A DNA stretch of 64,000 nucleotides from positions 67,054,929-67,118,928 of the forward strand of contig CM049312.1 of the NCBI GenBank assembly GCA_026874595.1, in the 5' to 3' direction. This stretch comes from Sipunculus nudus (lineage: Eukaryota > Annelida > Sipuncula > Golfingiida > Sipunculidae). The notes below the pieces were generated by a model. The model saw only the letters and a list, made by a program, of their open reading frames with translations, ran no database searches and was not told the origin of the DNA. Below are positions 59,441 through 64,000 of the stretch, one piece after another (the first letter of the stretch is position 1; every line of letters begins with the position of its first letter). A program made the position numbers and the translations under genes.

Positions 59441-60291
59441 TGTCTGTGACGATAGGTCTAATATTGATGAAGTTATGACGGAAATAACCTTTCGGTGTTT
59501 TACAATGACCTTGACCTTGTCTCTTGGTATATCACATACAAAGGACTATCAGCGGCCATCAGGTTTGCTTGTCGACCATTTGAGAACATTTGCAAGCCAA
59601 TATTACATAACTGTCTAAATAAATAATTTAATTTGATAATCCAAAGTAATTCCTCCAGCACACACCAGATGGCAGCAATATATACTCTTTTAACGGTTAC
59701 AGTTAAATTCGACATTTCAACTGGCTATAACTATTTTAATCCAATTTGTAACCACAAAACAATTCATTTTTAATATTAGAAGATACTGTTAATCTTCAAA
59801 ACTTGTTTAGCATGAGAATAATGTGTATTCATTTTGAAATACGGTTATATTAAATATCTCCAGCATTTTTTTTAAAGAGAACTGAATTTTTACACATAAT
59901 CTGTGATATAGTCAAATAATTATTCATATAAATACATTCAGATTGTTAGCTTGCCTAGAATATCTATATGTTTGTACGTTCGGTGCACGCCAATGTATGC
60001 GTGTGTACAAATCGATGTTATCAACCGCTTGGTTTCCTGTCAGTGAAGCTCGGGTTTAACAGAGCATAACAAAACACATCCTGAATATCAGCACAAAAGC
60101 GTTGGATGTGTCTTTTACCAGTTAGTTGTACACATATCACAAAATTGCCCATTTTCAGGCCAATGCAGGTGCGTACAGTTTCTGATATGTATATTATGAG
60201 AATTTATGACTGAACTTATATAAGGGAAGTGTTCATTGCAAGTGACAAAATGGATTGATGGCAAATATACAAGACCAAATCGTAACACAGG

Positions 60292-60338
<47 letters not shown>

Positions 60339-62517
60339 AATAACCTAAATTATCACATTACACGTAGAGCTCTCTCAATATAGGGTTGGAAAAAGGTCAT
60401 ATATATAAACAAACCCGTCATCATGTTATTTAAAGAAAAGTCACACATATATATATATATATATATATATGTGTATGTACATTGCATATGATCGTTCATC
60501 AGTTCCTCACAGGATCATAAAATATGACTTCTGATTAAATACACTTATATTTTATTCTTCTAATTCTCTCTCTCTTGTTGTCTGATATATTTCATATATG
60601 AGCATCGTATACATGAATTAGGTGTTTCATGGTATATACACACCAGGGAATTTTATGCGAATAGACTTTGGGGTAAAGATTAACACTTGCTGACACGACG
60701 AAGTTTGCCTGACAATATATTAACAAGTTAAATGAAATGAAACAGGTGTTGGAGAACTCAGCTGTAGAAATTAAAACAGCTTGCATGGAGCGATAATAAT
60801 TGGGCATTTCACTGTATACAAAAAACACTGTTTGGTAATATCAAGAAACGCCTACCTTTTGCCGAGCAGTTGACCAGCTGAATTCGATACGGAATTCTGT
60901 CTTCATATAACGTCAACTCAAGATGTGATCTGTGTATTTATAATAAACCAACCCGGAACAAGAACGTTTCATATTTACTTCCTCTATGGTATTATTGTCA
61001 CACAAATATTACTTTGATAAAATCTTTCCTCATTTGTAAATTGGTTGGAAATTTTATGACATCATACTTCCGTGAAGTAATGCATTTATGAAACTTTCCC
61101 TTTCTATATTAATGTAACATTTTTACGAAACAGTATACTGTCGAACATACGGGAAATTTTATGAAACAAACCAGGATATTTTATTAAACAAACAAGGAAA
61201 TTTATTGTGATGAACTAGGAAGTCATATTGACCAATGACCATTAATGGGGAATTTTGTATTGCATCCCCGATATACCTAATACAATTAATAATAAGTTCC
61301 TTAAATGCTTAATTAATTTTTTTCATTGATATATCTTAGTCATTTCAGATTATACAATCAGATTAAAAGTAATAAGACAGTGTGCAACAGATGTATTGTT
61401 AATATATCATATATAATATTGTCTTCTGATATAATAGAAACTAATGATTTACCATTACTTTTGTTGAATTTTCACCTAAATATATATATACAAATATTGT
61501 TATTTTTTATTATTAATCATTAGTATATTTATTCAAGGTAACTGAAACAGAAGTGATTCTGTTCTTCCACTAGGCCCTGTGAATGTAAAAATATGAAATA
61601 CATTTACATTTAAAAACATCCGATCATATACACAAATCTATACACATTAAATCTGACAAACATATGATGATTATAAAAGTATACATATTACGAACAACAT
61701 TTATAGCATAAACACATCGCATTTATTGCGAAACCTCAAAGTAGAAAATATATAATACTATATTTAGTATAAATTGAGAGCTTAAAAAGACAGATTTGGC
61801 GATATGCTTAAAAGTGGCGAAAGAGTTTACTGATCTATCTCAAATATGGTAACATATTCTATAACAACAGACCAGCATAAATACAAATTTGATTTATAAT
61901 GTTCTGTCCTCGGCTTAAGAAGGGTCATTAAATTATTAGTTGTAGATCTAGTTGATTAATAAGGGTTTTTTGGCAAATGACATTCATTATCGCCTACCTG
62001 CAAGCCATGTTTGATGCAATAATGTATTCATAAGCAGGGCCGTAAAGTATTAATATCGTTAACGTAGATGTATACCATAAATTACCACACATGATTTTAT
62101 GACAATCTGGTTAAACAAAGTATATTACAAATATCTGGGCTGAAGTTCTCTGCATGTTTTGTAAGGTCTTTCTTCTCATAACACATTCCCCCATCCCCCT
62201 CCCTGCACCCATGCAGCATATGCATCTCTACAATATGTGTAAAATAAATAGATTGATATAAATGTCTAAACTCTTCGATGTTTCTTAATTTAAGAATTTA
62301 TATAAGGACAGCTATGTAGGGAATCATTACTGTTGTTATGAATCGGTCACATATTAAATATAGAAATACTATTTTGGATTTACCTCAATAATATTAATCA
62401 TGCCCAAAATTACACCATGTTACGTCGACAAAACAAATTCATAGTAAATTGTACGGTCATATTATTTACAGTATGCTTTAATTTACAGCTGTGGTGATAA
62501 CTTTACATCAGACATTA
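59441..62517. other. AT-rich, no gene seen
   Basis: Very AT-rich DNA with (TA)n runs at about 60295-60335 and 60447-60470. Open frames are short and explained by composition. Confidence 0.6.
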
Positions 62518-62855
62518 TAAGGCCAAACAAAAAAGTAGTATGGTTCTCAAAATCTGTTTTTCAGAAATCATTGCGGGCGGGCGCTTTTCATTTTATTTTT
62601 CTGTTTGGTACGTTTCGATAAAAATATCAAATGATCAGGGAAAAGCATGAAAATAAGTTTTTATACAGTTAAATCAGTAAAAGCGCTACAAAACAAATGA
62701 AAGAGTATGGTTTTATCCTGTCGAAAGAAATGTCGGAGCGGCAGCAACTCAAAATTGGAAAGTTTTTATTGAAAATCAAAATAAAATTTTTGATACAGGG
62801 GTTTAAACTTGATGCGAGTGCCTGAGAACCATACATTTTTATTGTTTTGGCCTAA
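62518..62855. mobile_element. MITE-like element (338 bp) with terminal inverted repeats
   Basis: Inverted ends of about 32 bp: TAAGGCCAAACAAAAAAGTA at the left and the complement of TTAGGCCAAAACAATAAAAA at the right, both continuing into TATGGTTCTCA. A flanking TA is consistent with a TA target site. There is no coding capacity, as expected for a non-autonomous DNA transposon. Confidence 0.75.
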
Positions 62856-64000
62856 CATACTCATTTTCTTAAATGTCCAGTTAATAACTTTATAGTACTG
62901 ATTTAATCTTTGAGCATTATCAGACAGGTTTATAAAGGACTACGGTCTTAATGAAATGATTATAAGTGAAAATAATCAGATTCATCCCTAAAGAATTATT
63001 GAGCAGATTCCACACACATCTAATAATGTGTATGTGTGTGTATTTGTGGTGCTTGTATACGCATGATAGAACAACACATACGTCACTGTATATGACCGTC
63101 AGCTCCGCATCTAGGACAAATCTTAATTGTATTGTATTTGCCAGTCAAGCCAAGACGGTTACACTATGCGTTATAGATGTTATCAACACTTCCTTGTTGT
63201 GATACAAGCCAAACTATTAATAGTTGACAGCTTGTGTTCGAAAAACCATGAAGGCTTTCAGCTGATGTATGCTTTATAAATGGCCTCTGATAAGGATCTC
63301 TGATGTTGCACTTGATAACACTCTGAATGAACATATGAGTCACCGTGTACACCATGTTATTATATTCTGACTGTATTTGCAATATCACACGATGTATTTC
63401 GGAATATATAAATATATATATATATATATACGAACACCACGAGTTTGTAAAGAGTCCATCATTTCATAAACTGACTGCTAAAATGGGCATATAACTAAAA
63501 AAATGCAAATGTGGAATTGTATCACTAACAATTACGATTGGATGGCATTTCATTCCAGGAATACATTACAGTTTAAATGCCATTCTACGGCGCAGGGGTT
63601 GTATTTCATATCCGCCGCTTTTCATAATTATTATGGTATCCCTAGACAAAGTTGGCATATTATGGTTTCACGACGGTACGCCGCCGCCGCAGAAAAAATA
63701 CATTGTGATATGGATATCCCAACAAAATATTTCACTGATCTTTTTCAAACTTTACATTTGTATAGATATAGGTAAGGGGACGAAGTCTATTTAATATGAG
63801 GTCATGACCTATGCTAGGAGAGTGACCATGACCTTGAATAAGTCCATTTTTGCTGAAAATAACACAAATTCTGAAATATCTCAAGTAAGCTTGCATGGAC
63901 TGGTCCCGAAATCATAGTGACCGAAGATCTTGGATAGTCTTGTGATATACCGAAAAGTGGTTGCGCCACCTATCACCCTTTTCTTGGCGATACGCCTTTT
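62856..64000. other. AT-rich, no gene seen
   Basis: A (TA)n run lies near 63405-63430. An open frame at 63503-63775 has no promoter, homology or codon signal I can support. The final 180 bp contain TGACCATGACCTTGA and a GCGCCACCTA stretch like that in the satellite, typical of dispersed repeats. Confidence 0.5.

Noticed and set aside
63503-63775. 90-codon open frame near the right edge
   Set aside because: It sits in AT-rich repeat-laden DNA without promoter, splice or family support.
1-64000. Firm assignment to Malacoherpesviridae
   Set aside because: RING and IAP genes fit, but no core herpesvirus gene is present in the window, so the family remains an inference.

Overview
This window looks like a mosaic of animal-virus-type DNA and invertebrate host DNA. 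About 1-14.3 kb and 24-57 kb carry short, mostly single-exon genes on both strands. They have tight TATA-to-ATG spacing, many tandem paralogues and few recognisable families. About 14.3-24 kb and 57-64 kb are AT-rich, full of microsatellites and nearly gene-free, with a 331-bp tandem satellite, a MITE-like element and a possible non-LTR retrotransposon scrap. Two good tRNA genes and one tRNA-like element lie among the viral-type genes. The best overall reading is an integrated or endogenous large nuclear DNA virus in a marine invertebrate, perhaps malacoherpesvirus-like in a mollusc. No polymerase, terminase, capsid or other core viral gene is visible, so virus family and host are inferences. 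A free virus with long repetitive spacers is not excluded.

Layout. 1-1.4 kb: a partial minus-strand gene and a 433-bp tandem duplication. 1.65-10.1 kb: a death-fold island holding a CARD-CARD-RING gene, four CARD-only genes (three of them near-identical tandem copies with copied promoters), a CARD-RING gene and a minus-strand CARD gene. An acidic, Ser-rich protein is interleaved. 10.7-13.3 kb: an intron-containing inhibitor-of-apoptosis (IAP) gene with BIR, BIR, UBA and RING parts. 13.65-14.3 kb: a Cys/His protein with a paralogue at 41.6-42.2 kb. 14.3-24 kb: gene-poor. 24.2-34.3 kb: plus-strand genes, several with a 3' splice site just before the start codon, including a nuclear-type helical family and a protein with two CARD-like regions. 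37.2-47.4 kb: minus-strand genes: a large RING protein, an aspartyl-protease-like protein with a truncated copy, the Cys/His paralogue and four small helical paralogues. 47.4-50.2 kb: a regulatory-looking gap with a CRE/TATA promoter, a hairpin family, ETS-type motifs and direct repeats. 50.2-55.2 kb: three zinc-ribbon paralogues. 55.6-56.5 kb: a protein with a nucleoporin-like FG tail.

How it may work together (inference): CARD-only and CARD-RING proteins, an IAP and further RING proteins would together block or redirect caspase, inflammasome-like or apoptosome signalling through death-fold decoys and ubiquitin ligases. Expression seems to use compact TATA promoters, at least three with a TGACGTCA site exactly 22 nt upstream of TATATAAG, and recurrent 5' introns ending at the start codon. 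The most unusual non-coding features are two families of short hairpins with constant loops and changing stems (43.0-45.1 kb and 48.05-48.45 kb) and a cluster of long hairpins (39.47-39.71 kb).
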